Source: Aphrocallistes beatrix (Eukaryota; Porifera; Hexactinellida; Sceptrulophora; Aphrocallistidae). Taken from it: 64,000 bases of DNA. Shown here piece by piece: positions 21,053 through 31,400 of the stretch. A model generated the notes under the pieces. It was not told the DNA's origin, ran no database searches, and saw only the letters and a list, made by a program, of their open reading frames with translations. Location of the stretch: assembly GCA_963281255.1 (NCBI GenBank), contig OY725493.1, positions 1,301,550 through 1,365,549 on the forward strand, written 5' to 3'. Both the position numbers and the translations under genes were made by a program. Positions within the stretch are counted from its first letter, which is position 1. The number at the start of each line of letters is the position of its first letter.

Positions 21053-21177
21053 CGTCCTAACTAGCTAGTGTAAGCTAGTAGAGACGTAATCAATCAATCG
21101 CATAGAAATTTCACTAAATGAGTTAATTTAAAGTATACAATCAGAATCTCAGTCAATATTTGTCTGTACATTTCAAG

Positions 21178-21735
21178 CTATTTCTTGCTCTCCAACTTGG
21201 CTAACAACTCATCCACAACTAAGAACTGGTTGGATATCGCAGAGATAGCGGCGTTGTATCTCGTCACCAGCTCCTGGACCTGTGACGTCAGACCCTGTGC
21301 CTCTGTCTCCTGGTCCACGCTCACCTCTATGAGAGGTCTGACACGAGGTTGTAGAGAACCCGTGTCTATTGACACCCCACCAGCATACTCTTTCAGTTGT
21401 TCCAATCGTTCGTAATCTCTCGCTTGCTGCCGAATCTCTTCCGCTCGTAACGCTAACACCTCTCGAAGACTGTCCTCCTTCACACCCTCTGTGTCCATGG
21501 TCTGGAGATAAGGACCCATCTCGTCTAGTCGGTCTGAGAGAGATTTGGTGTTCTTCCATTTGTCCTCGAATACATCGATCTGATTCTGGATGCGTGACGC
21601 CATTTTGAGAGCACAGAACGGCATGTTTTTCAGGTGGTAGATGTCAGAAGGTCCAGCTATCGTATTCTGAAGTTTGTCCAGTCGATACGTGAGACTTTCT
21701 ATCATCTCTTGCTGGGAATCGGTGCCAAGTGCCAT
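21178..21735 (-). CDS. DCTN3: Dynactin subunit 3 (p24)
   Basis: An intronless 185-codon gene (human DCTN3 is 186 aa). The protein is almost entirely predicted helix and coiled coil. The most diagnostic part is the C-terminus, where YNAAISAISNQFLVVDELL aligns with the YNKTTMLLSKQFVQWDELL segment of animal p24. DCTN3 is part of the dynactin shoulder, which supports dynein-driven transport and mitotic spindle function. It lies 126 bp upstream of the DDB1 start and 338 bp downstream of the OSTF1 stop, all on the minus strand. The N-terminal half is weakly conserved, so the call rests on length, helical nature and the C-terminal match. Confidence 0.78.
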   Translation of the reverse strand: MALGTDSQQEMIESLTYRLDKLQNTIAGPSDIYHLKNMPFCALKMASRIQNQIDVFEDKWKNTKSLSDRLDEMGPYLQTMDTEGVKEDSLREVLALRAEEIRQQARDYERLEQLKEYAGGVSIDTGSLQPRVRPLIEVSVDQETEAQGLTSQVQELVTRYNAAISAISNQFLVVDELLAKLESKK

Positions 21736-22072
21736 TGCTGCTTACTGCATTGAATATCAAACGGATTAAGATCACCTGTGTCTAAGCATAAGTCCCAGAC
21801 CAAATACAATTAAACATATCGCCATAGATCGGCCTAGCCACTTTTTGGCAGAGGCAAGTGGTTTCACGGTACCATTGTCGTTCCGTTCCGTTCTGTGAAG
21901 TAATAATCTCCATACCAATAGACAACATCATTTTCAAATATAAGGTACATCATTCTTAATATGTATATCACAGTTAAATAACTCAGAGAAATAGTTTAGA
22001 ATTCATTCATTACACACAAACTTGGTAAAGTCACTCATTACAATAATTATTTTGAATTGCCTCATTCCCTCG

Positions 22073-22708
22073 TCAGTCCGAGTCCCCTCCATCTTCGTAG
22101 TCTCCTCCCACACTCATGCGCGGCTTGAGAAGTCTGCCCACTTCCGGAGTTTTGGAGAGAGCGTAGGGGATCTGCTTCTCGCTGTTTTGGATCATGAGGT
22201 CAGCCCCAGCCTCCAGGAGGAGCTCCACGATCACACTGTCCCCCTTCCAGGCTGCGTTGTGTAGCGGCGTGTCTCCCAGCTTGTTCTGTGCGTTCAGTTG
22301 GATTTTAGGATACTTCAAGAGAGTCGTGGCGCACTCGACGTGTCCGCCTCTTGCCGCCCAGTGCAGAGCCGTGGAGCCCGATTTGTCCAGGCTGTTGACG
22401 GAGACGTTGTTCTGCAGACACTCGTGCAGAAATTCCATATTTCCTCGCTTGGCCGCTTCCTGCAGAGGATTAGGGATGCTCTCCGACTGAGTCTCCACGT
22501 AGTTTCCTGGGATGAGACCGATCTTGCCTTTGCATTTTGCCTTCAGCCAGCCAGACTCCGTCTTCCCGGACTCGATGATGTAGAGCAGGTCTCCCTCCGC
22601 GAAGGAGAGCTCGTCTGCGTGCTGGGAGTGGTAGGGGTAGAGGGCTTGCACCACTCGGATGGAGCCGGGTTTGGGGGGTGGGGGCGCAGGAGCTGGTATT
22701 TTAGCCAT
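22073..22708 (-). CDS. OSTF1: Osteoclast-stimulating factor 1 homologue (SH3 plus ankyrin repeats)
   Basis: An intronless 211-codon gene (human 214 aa). A Pro-rich start leads into an SH3 domain (VQALYPYHSQHADELSF, then GWLKAKCKGKIGLIPGNYVE) at about 18-75. Three ankyrin repeats follow, with NPLQEAAKRGNMEFL, DKSGSTALHWAARGGH and NKLGDTPLHNAAWKGD, and the acidic tail EDGGDSD is typical of the family. OSTF1 is a small cytosolic adaptor that binds Pro-rich partners such as Src-pathway proteins. The domain order and acidic tail leave little doubt. Its 5' end faces SETD7. Confidence 0.95.
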   Translation of the reverse strand: MAKIPAPAPPPPKPGSIRVVQALYPYHSQHADELSFAEGDLLYIIESGKTESGWLKAKCKGKIGLIPGNYVETQSESIPNPLQEAAKRGNMEFLHECLQNNVSVNSLDKSGSTALHWAARGGHVECATTLLKYPKIQLNAQNKLGDTPLHNAAWKGDSVIVELLLEAGADLMIQNSEKQIPYALSKTPEVGRLLKPRMSVGGDYEDGGDSD

Positions 22709-23252
22709 AGTGCGCTTAGTTGATATATAAATAGGTGAATCTAGTTTATTCTTGATTAGTTCGTACAGGTAGAATAACTGAAAGCAGTACGAAAGGATAA
22801 TTATACTTAGGAGCTAGGATTGTGAGCCGAGTTCAACATCCGCAGGGAAAAATGAATGACCAGCCGCGTTAAAACCGTTCAATAACAATTATAGTGGTGG
22901 CATAAATGTGGTTACCAATAAAGGGAGCAGTTTGTAAAATGATTGTCACTTATTTTTGCTAACACATGGCAAATTCTCAGTACAGTATATCTTATCGTTA
23001 TCTAGTAAATACGTGTTGAGAAATTGCTGATAATCTCAGACAATAATTCTCTGTCGATGGTGAATATAATTATCCTCGCACTTGGTTTTGCATTGCAACT
23101 TACGATCATCAATGTTTTAATCATTAATAGCGACAAATCATATCCAATTTAATAATTGAAAGTCCGGTATAGCAAATTCATTATTGAGCATCTACTGAAC
23201 TTGATTAGGTAGAAACGATAGCACTCATTTGAGTATCCTAGCAACAAGAGGA
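22709..23252. promoter_or_regulatory. Divergent promoter region OSTF1/SETD7
   Basis: About 540 bp of AT-rich DNA separates two head-to-head genes, so it must contain both start regions. TCCTAGCAAC near 23237 resembles an RFX half-site but lies almost at the SETD7 start. No repeat or ORF was seen. The shared-promoter role is inferred from orientation. Confidence 0.3.
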
Positions 23253-24329
23253 ATGTCGTATGATCAGTATTCTGGAAGCGTTGATAATAACGGCCACCCA
23301 CACGGTAGAGGCAGCATGTTCTGGGAGGATTCAGTGAGATTTGAAGGCAAGTTTTCTCATGGAGATCGGGTGGGGAGGGGCACTCTCTATTTCGGCGACG
23401 GAGGATATCTGACCGGGGTTTATACTGAGGACACTTTGAATGGAGTAGGCCGCTATGTTTTCAATGACGAGACTGAGTTGGTGGGTATGTTTAGAGATGG
23501 AGAACTGAACGGTCTGGTTCAAAAGTATTCTCCGGATGGGGAGATGACATTCTACGGTCACTACAAGGACAATATACCTTTCGGTAATGTGTGTTCGTAT
23601 GATGAGTGGGGAGGAATGGTATGCGGGGGGGTTGATAAGAGAGGGGATCTTACAGGAAGTGGTATTTCTTACGTTTACCCAGACCAGAAACATGCAATTA
23701 CCGGACTATTCAAGGATGGGAAGTTGGTGGAAGGAAAACCATCCATAGTTATAGAGAAGGACGAAGTGACGAAATGCTACAAGTGTCAAGTGGCAGATAA
23801 AGTAATCTTAGAACCAGATGTCTCAACGAAACGCAGGCTAAGCAGAAATCCCCTCGTACCAGACCACTATGAGCAACACTATGTCTGCGTCTCCAACTCC
23901 CTGATAGCAGGAGCTGGAGAGGGACTCTTCGCAAAACGAGAACTCACTCCCCATCAGGTCATCTCGTTCTACAATGGTACCCGCGTGAGCCACGAAACAG
24001 TTGACAATCGGTCTTGGATTCAGAACTCGAATACCATTTCATTAGATGAGGAGGTCGTTATCGATTTACCTGAAGCTTTTAGTAAATTAGATAAATACTG
24101 TGCAAGTTTAGGCCACAAAGCTAACCACTCTGATCTCTCGAATAGTTACTATGACAAATTTACTCATCCTAGATTCGGTAGGATCAAATGCATTCGAGCG
24201 GGAAGGGAGATTGCTCCTCATGAAGAGATAACTGTAAATTATGATTACCACCATCTCAATGGGGATGATGAGCAAGATTTACCTTCATGGTATTCACGGT
24301 ATGTTAAAGTTAAACCAGACAATGCATAA
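23253..24329 (+). CDS. SETD7: SETD7-like lysine methyltransferase (MORN repeats plus SET domain)
   Basis: An intronless gene of 358 codons from the ATG at 23253 (human 366 aa). The N-terminal half has MORN-type repeats (RFEGKFSHGDRVGRGTLYF, LVGMFRDGELNG, YGHYKDNIPFG). The C-terminal half is a SET domain with AGEGLFAKREL, SFYNGTRVSH, NSNTISLDEE, the cofactor and knot motif YCASLGHKANHS, HPRFGRIKCIRA and EEITVNYDY. SETD7 monomethylates histone H3K4 and many non-histone proteins. Every core motif is present, so the enzyme should be active. The upstream in-frame TTG at 23229 is not a credible start. Confidence 0.96.
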   Translation: MSYDQYSGSVDNNGHPHGRGSMFWEDSVRFEGKFSHGDRVGRGTLYFGDGGYLTGVYTEDTLNGVGRYVFNDETELVGMFRDGELNGLVQKYSPDGEMTFYGHYKDNIPFGNVCSYDEWGGMVCGGVDKRGDLTGSGISYVYPDQKHAITGLFKDGKLVEGKPSIVIEKDEVTKCYKCQVADKVILEPDVSTKRRLSRNPLVPDHYEQHYVCVSNSLIAGAGEGLFAKRELTPHQVISFYNGTRVSHETVDNRSWIQNSNTISLDEEVVIDLPEAFSKLDKYCASLGHKANHSDLSNSYYDKFTHPRFGRIKCIRAGREIAPHEEITVNYDYHHLNGDDEQDLPSWYSRYVKVKPDNA

Positions 24330-24480
24330 CAATTGTAAGTAACTAGCAAAGTTTTGTGTATTAATTAATTAATGGTGAGATAAACTAACTGTAATTACAC
24401 AACTGGGATGAGGACTAGGGATATGGCAGATAGGTAACTGCATTTAAAACACTTCATCTTAGAAATAGTTAGATTTATTG

Positions 24481-24999
24481 GGGAGCCTGCACATGTCAGA
24501 AATTGGAGTTATGATTTTGTCAGAATATCTAGTTCTGCACATGTCAGAATCGGCTATTGTAGAGTTCTGCACATGTCAGAATCGGCTATTGTAGAGTTCT
24601 GCATTTGTTAGAATGTAATTTCTATAGTTCTAGTAATTGCTACTCGACCACCTCGTAAAATGCCACTTTCAGACTCAAATGGACACTATTCCGAACATAA
24701 AATGCCCCTTTTCACACCTTTATTTTACATATTACTCTCGAAACTGCTCACTTTCGCTCTTCCATTCATTCTAAAAAGAAATAAAATGCCACTCAACCAC
24801 CCTCCCACGAAACTAGAGTAGAACTTGACTCCCATTCTAACAAAGTCATAACTCGATAAAACTGATTCTGACATGTGCAGAACTCTATAATAGCCGATTC
24901 TGACATGTGCAGAACTCTATAATAGCCGATTCTGACAAGTGTAGAACTAATTATTCTGACAAAATCATAACTAGAAATTCTGACATGTGCAGCTCCCCC
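24481..24999. mobile_element. Mutator-like foldback MITE with long inverted arms and internal subrepeats
   Basis: The element starts GGGAGCCTGCACATGTCAGA and its right end, reverse-complemented, starts GGGGGAGCTGCACATGTCAG. It is flanked by direct 9-bp copies GATTTATTG at 24472-24480 and 25000-25008. Each arm of roughly 150-170 bp contains about 32-bp tandem units built around GCACATGTCAGAATCGGCTA. A unique AT-rich centre of about 200 bp lies between. A 9-bp target duplication and long inverted ends point to the Mutator class. No transposase is present. Confidence 0.75.
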
Positions 25000-25008
25000 G
25001 ATTTATTG

Positions 25009-25447
25009 GGTGACGGGGACTAATTAAGGAAGCGATTCTCACATTAGGATCATTTTTTAAACCCACCGTTTACGAAAACTAGAGGTTTAGATGTCTTTAT
25101 CGATTGTTACTAGACCCTAATGCCTAATTTCAAATTAAATGCCTTCTTGATTATATGTGTAGTAACCTGCATAAAATCTGACAGTATTTATCTCATAAAT
25201 ACTGCCAGAAATCTGGTAATATTTTGAGACTAATACGGTCAGATTCCAGCAGGGGCTTACAGTGCCCCCAGACCCCCAGCTGGGTGTTGTGTCCCCTATC
25301 ACAAATATGTTTGGTGGTTTGCCCCCCTCCCTCCCCCCTAGAGTAAAATCCCTGCGACCTCCCTGCTAAGGATGGCTATTACAATTGTTATCAAAGTTCA
25401 TTTATAGTGCTGGGCACACTGATTAACAAAAGATAAAGTAAGTTAGT
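25009..25447. other. Spacer upstream of IQCE
   Basis: AT-rich DNA with a G/C-skewed stretch around 25240-25370. A short inverted pair near 25180-25215 (CTGACAGTATTTATCTCATA and ATACTGCCAGAAAT) may be another decayed repeat. The IQCE promoter must lie here; no clear motif was seen. Confidence 0.3.
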
Positions 25448-28400
25448 ATGCATGGCGCGAAGCCACCGGTAATGAGTCCGCAGCGGATTAAAAGTCGCAC
25501 TTCCAGAGTCTCCTCTCCCTACTCACAGGCTCAGCCACTCCCCGCCTGGACACCCCCCGGATCGGGACTGAGTACCAAGTCCCGATCGAAATTCATGGGC
25601 ACGCAGAATGAGGGATTTTCTGAAGGAGGAGAAGGAATAGTCAAAGTCGAGGGCAATCTTTGGAAAAGAGCCCTTGCAATCACCGGAGTAGGAATGAGCG
25701 GTGAAACACTTGATTCTAACCAATCCACGCGCATGCCTCAGCTGTACAACGTTGTTATGCAGGCCACTCAAGCACAGAGGGGGACGGATAGAGCTAACAA
25801 CAGTTTGAACAAGTCTGCGAAGCAATACGCCAGCAAAGAAGAGATGTACTTGGAGCTACAGGGACTCAAGAAAGCAGTCCGGCTGTCAGCAAATGAGAGG
25901 GACAATCTCAAATCCAGGTTTTGGATAGATTATCATTAGTGAGGCTAGATAACTGTGGAAATATGAAATTTATTGAATGAATTGTTCATTCAGACTTAGA
26001 AGAACAGAGGAGGAGCTGAGTCGGAGAGACAAGGAGCTGGAAGAAATGCTGTCTGGTAGCGGAGGTTTGTCTCAACAGGAGTTGGTACGGACTCTTGGGG
26101 ACAAAGAGAGGACGGGACAGGGACAAGGTACAGGGGGAAAGAGTTTGATTCTCTCTCTCAAAAGACAAATCTACACGCTACAGAAGTCATTGAGAGATCG
26201 GGAGCATGCACTGAGTAAGCTACAAGACGACTCTAAAACCATGGATGTCAGAGAAATGCAGGTTAGTTAATCTAGTTGCGTACTAGAACGAAATTATACT
26301 AAACAGATACAGACTTAAACTCAATCTCTAATTGCTGCCACATCATTAAATCATGCAACTATGTAATGTGCGTATGTGCCAATATAACATAATGAATCTC
26401 TGAGTTAGAAAAGATTGAGATTAGAGCTATTGTCACTGTACGGCTGTTGAATGAAAGGCATCTGGTGGACAGCAAGTGGAGACCGGAAGTTTGGCGGGAG
26501 GATTGTCGGATTTCGGAGTAGAATTGGAGGTGTGAAAACATGTCCTGTATTAATAATCGGCATTTGGCAGTGAGGGGGCATGGGGCAAGGAGGAGGGGGA
26601 ATGTTGGAGAGAGGTTGAGGGGTGTGCGAGACAGGACACACGAGGGGGATACTATTAGTCACGAAATCATTAGGTTTACAAGGGACTTGTCCTAAGGCTT
26701 GCAAGCAGGCCAGAGCAGCTTGCTTCTTGGCCTCCTTCTTGTTGATGGAGGGCTGCAGGGGCTGGTAACAGCCTACTGGGATACTAACCTTGAACTTGAA
26801 ACTCTTGATTCCCTGCTCCCCCACCTCCTCGAATACGGGAGCCTCCCAGCGCTTCTTGGCGCATATCTCCATCAGCACACACACGGGGTGCTTGCCTCCA
26901 GCCAGCATGTTCGGCTCTACCAGCCTGCTAGCCGCTGGGACAGGAGCAACTTCCGCCACACTCACAGGGTGACTGATCTGAAAGGGAGGGTAGGGGGCAG
27001 GAGGGGGTGGGAGGAAGAGAGGATCTCGGTTAGATCCTACTCCGAGCCCCTTGCGGTCTGTTTTGACGTCCAACTCCAACGGAGTCATCACCCCATGGCC
27101 GCTCTTTCCGAGAGCCATCCCCTCTCTCCACCCCATCTTCTCCATCAGCTTGCGTCCGAACCCGTCCCCTATGGGAGCCAGCCTCTTGAACTGGTTCTTT
27201 TTCGCCCAGGCGGGGTCCCCTCCCTCAAGTAAATGAAAGGGTAGGAGAGTGGCTTTGTCACCTGTGAATTGCCCGGGCTTTATTCCGAGAAGCATTTTGT
27301 TGATAGAGGTTGGGTCCGTGAAAGGCCGTGCTTCTTCGGGAGTGCTACCTATCTCTGAGTCAAAAGCCGCTTTCCGGTGTTCTGACCCGTGAGAGCAAGG
27401 GAACTCTTCCTCCACCCGCTTAAACTTGCTGTCTGATTGAAGATAGTCTCCAGAAGTGGAGACGTGAGCCTCTGATACAGCTCCATGTTCGCCCTCTCTA
27501 CATTATAGATGCAATAACATACTTGACTTTACTCAATCCATAGCAACGCAGCACACCATCCTATACGGTAACAACACACTGAATTAACACAGTTACCTCG
27601 CTGAAATTTTCTGGCAGATAGCTGTGTACTTGGCTATCACCGAGTCCTTCTGTTGCTCTGTCTGTCCTTGCTTTACTGACAATAGAAGATCTCCCATCCC
27701 AGTTTTACTAGTCAACTGCGGAATGTATAACCCTTGTCCGAAGCCAGGTGGATTGGTAGTACTAGTAGCAGGTGCTACATTCTTTTCTGCAGGTAGTGTA
27801 TCCAAGTCAGAACCGTAGGAGCTGATGCTGAAGCTAGTCGTGCTGTCTGATCTCGAGCTGGACCCTAGGGAGACTGTGTTACGCAGGCTGCACTGTATCC
27901 AACAAATTAGCCAATTAATTATTAAATCTAATTAGTATTTGGTGCAACTACTGTTGGATAGAAGACAATCTTAACGAAGTATTATTCCCTCACACCCAAG
28001 AAATGCATTCTTTTCCCATTGTTTTACATATTTATGTGATAACATAAAGTATTTGCTTGCATTTACTTGTTTCTCATTTCAATGATCTCTGATGTCAGAC
28101 TAATTACAGGCATAATTAGTTCATTACGTAATGATAAGCTCTCAGGCATACAGTATTAGTTGGCTTTACATTATCCACTTAAAGTTTAGTTCATAGTTAA
28201 AGAATGCTATTTGTCAGTCAGTTCCTTGTAACGATTTCTTAAATTTATTGATAACTACGAAGCTCGGGTAATTAAGTGGGGATAAAGTAGTAGTGAATCA
28301 CAGCTGTTATAAATGGTTGCATTCTTACTTGATCTGGAGTAACAGCGTCTTCTCCAATCCCTTGAATCTCTGCCACCCCCTACTCGTCTACTTTCACGTC

Positions 28401-31400
28401 TATTTCTTGAATGGTGTCCAGGACTAACTCGTCTTCTTGTGGGACTTCTGCTTCTATCCCTAATTGGAAATATATAAAACAGAAGTCTAAGTGTACTAAA
28501 ATAGCTAAGTTGAATTGAATAAAGCACATTGTTCCCTATACAAAGATTCTAAGCACAGATTCATATAAATTGGAACCTCCAGAGTTACAAATAGACGCAA
28601 TCAAGTGAAGCTGAGTAGTCTATCGACCTAATGGAGAAGATAGACAGTGCAAATACGAATTTATTTGTAGCTCTGCTAGGAGAGCCGAACACAGGAAAGT
28701 CTAGCTTTCTCAAACACTCTGGTGGTGTGAAACCGGAAGATAATTTCAAGATTGGAACTAGTTTGAAACACAAATATTTAGAACTAGATAGCAAATCGAT
28801 TGAATTCTCTGTTTGGGATACATCAGAGCAAATGTGCGGTCCATTCCTCCCACTCTCCGTTATAAAGCTAATAAGGAACAATGATGCAGTGTTCTGCATT
28901 TATGATGTGACAGACAAGTCAAGCCTGGATGGAGCAATCCAGTACTTTGCTCCTATCAAAATGTACACAGGGTCATCTCCATTCGTGCTTATAGGTAGCA
29001 AGGTAGACCTAACAGAGGATAGAATGGTGGATGCAGCGTATGCTGAGAAGGTAGCTTCGGATCATGCTATGCACTACTTCGAAGTGAGTATTCACAATCC
29101 CGTCAGTTGTGAATACGTATTTGCTACAGTAGCAGCCATATTGACGAGGAACCAGTCTAGCATCCAGTGACGCATTATACTCTTAGTACTTGTTCACTAA
29201 TCCAATTGGTTATATTTACACATTATTAATTCATACATTAAAATGCAATTCCTTTCCAATTGTTTTGTCCAGAATTAATTTTTTAGAACTGGAGCTAGGG
29301 ATGTGAACTATGTGTCAAATGATGGTATGCAAACAATTTCGAATATACAGGGTGTCTCAAAAGTTCTGCAACAAATTTTGCTAATGTATTATACATAGAT
29401 AAATAGATCGAACATCCGATATACCTCATTTTAACAAAAAATAGTGAGGATTATCTTAATTATTTGGCATTCCAATGGCCTGTATTTATTATTTTAATTG
29501 GTTGTTGCAGAACTTTTGAGACACCCTGTATATTCAAATTTTTCACACCTCTGCCAGAAAAAAGAAAAAAAAATTACACTTTTCTATACACAATGATTAT
29601 ATATTACTTTTGTCGGACACTTGGGCATTATGTCACTGCGCCATGTTAATATAGTATTTCAAACCAATGCTGTAAACATTGTTAAATTTTTAATTTTGTC
29701 TATTCCCACTCTCTTGGAATAATTTTCAAAAGCTGGTAGACAGTAGCCTGAACACATTCCCGAGAGTCTATGAAGGTTTTTGAAGTACAAAATATAAATT
29801 ATTCTCAATGCATTGTGTATATTTAGGTCTTTAATCGATGTTTACACAACGATACGGCACTTAACTTCATTGCGTGATTCTATTACTGACCTGCGCCTGT
29901 CATACCCCCTAGATCTAGACCGAGAGCGTCGCCTCCTCTCTCTATCCCTTGTAGACTTCATAGGAAAGATGGAATCCCGTCTGTACCGAGACCTTCTCTG
30001 GTGTGAAGGCGATCTAGAATGGTCCTTTTTCTTACTGGAAATATAGTGCTTTTCAGCAGATCTATTTCTTTTGACCTTTCCCTCTAAAGATTTCTTCATA
30101 TGGTCTCTCTCCTTTTTACATTCAATCTTCCTTGCAGAATTAGCCTCCTTTACATCATGTATTACTTTCCTTTCAACCTTTTTATAATTCCTGTTCCTTT
30201 CTTTCGATTTTTCTTTCTTTCCTTTCTTATTTGTTTTTAGCTCTTTCTTCTGCTTTTTGTGTTCTATCTTCTTTACAACTTCATCGTTTCCTTTCGTACT
30301 CTCAGTCATTTCCCCACTGCTTATCTCAGAATCGAATGCGTTACACAATTGCATTTGATTGCATTGACTTTCATTTTTCGCTTTCTCTAATAATTTAAAT
30401 TCAGTATCTGAAGTTTTATGTTCCAACTTATCTTTTGAATCGTCTTTTCCAGAAGTGAGATGTGGTGGGCGAATTTGTCGTTGTTCATTTAAACGACTAA
30501 CTAAGCGATTTCTCAGCGACTCCTCATCCATCTGTCCATATTCATCACCAAGCTATTTCCTATTACACAGGATGTCACTGATTGTTACAAGCAACGATTA
30601 CTTAGTAAATTAATTCCCCGCACACAGTTCGTGGATTTTGTGTCCAAGTTTGCAAAACCGATCAATTGTATGAGATAATTAATAGGAATTACTCTATACC
30701 TCAAATTCAAAATAATTATGAAGTATGTAGACTAGATGTACCTGCGTGAATCCGCAATAATGAAGGTATTGGGAAATTTATTAATTATTCAAATAATTTC
30801 ATCAAAAATAGCCACTGGTCAGACATATAACTTAACTTAAGTATGGAAGACTCAGAATCGGACACTGGGGCACCTGCTTAATTGAGACAAATATCCAATA
30901 ATGGATATATCAGTATCCACTTAATTGGTCCAAAATGGTTCGGCCGATGTGTCCCGAGTGGAGCCAACTGAATTTCGAAAACTAATTTTATCTGGAGCCC
31001 AAGTGTATCACAATAAACAGATTGGATGTACAAAGCAAAATATACTGAGAATACTTACATCCAATAATCTTGTTTCAAAATATTCTAGAACAGCAAAAAT
31101 TAAAATGTGCTGTTAATATGCGAGATTTACGACAGTTTTTTTGCAGGTGCAACTTGACGTTTGTACAGAGGAGATCTTGCGTCTAACTGGAATCATAGAC
31201 AGCTATGAAGGTGAAGTAACGGACCACTTCAAAGACCAGGTCAACTCGCTCCACTCTTCTCTCCGGCAAATGGAAAAGGAGAAACTGAGAGCTGAACGGG
31301 AAAAAGGAGAACTAATTGAAAGATTGAATGAACTCGAACCCTTCATACCGCCTAAGGAACTTGCAGGAATTGCGGAAGAGAAGCGGAGCATTGTTGAAAA

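Noticed and set aside
23229..23252. Longer SETD7 start
   Set aside because: The upstream in-frame codon is TTG; the ATG at 23253 is the first true start.
26699..27232. 177-codon plus-strand ORF opposite the SON C-terminal exon
   Set aside because: The minus frame carries the G-patch and dsRBD; the plus frame is a mirror effect of high GC.
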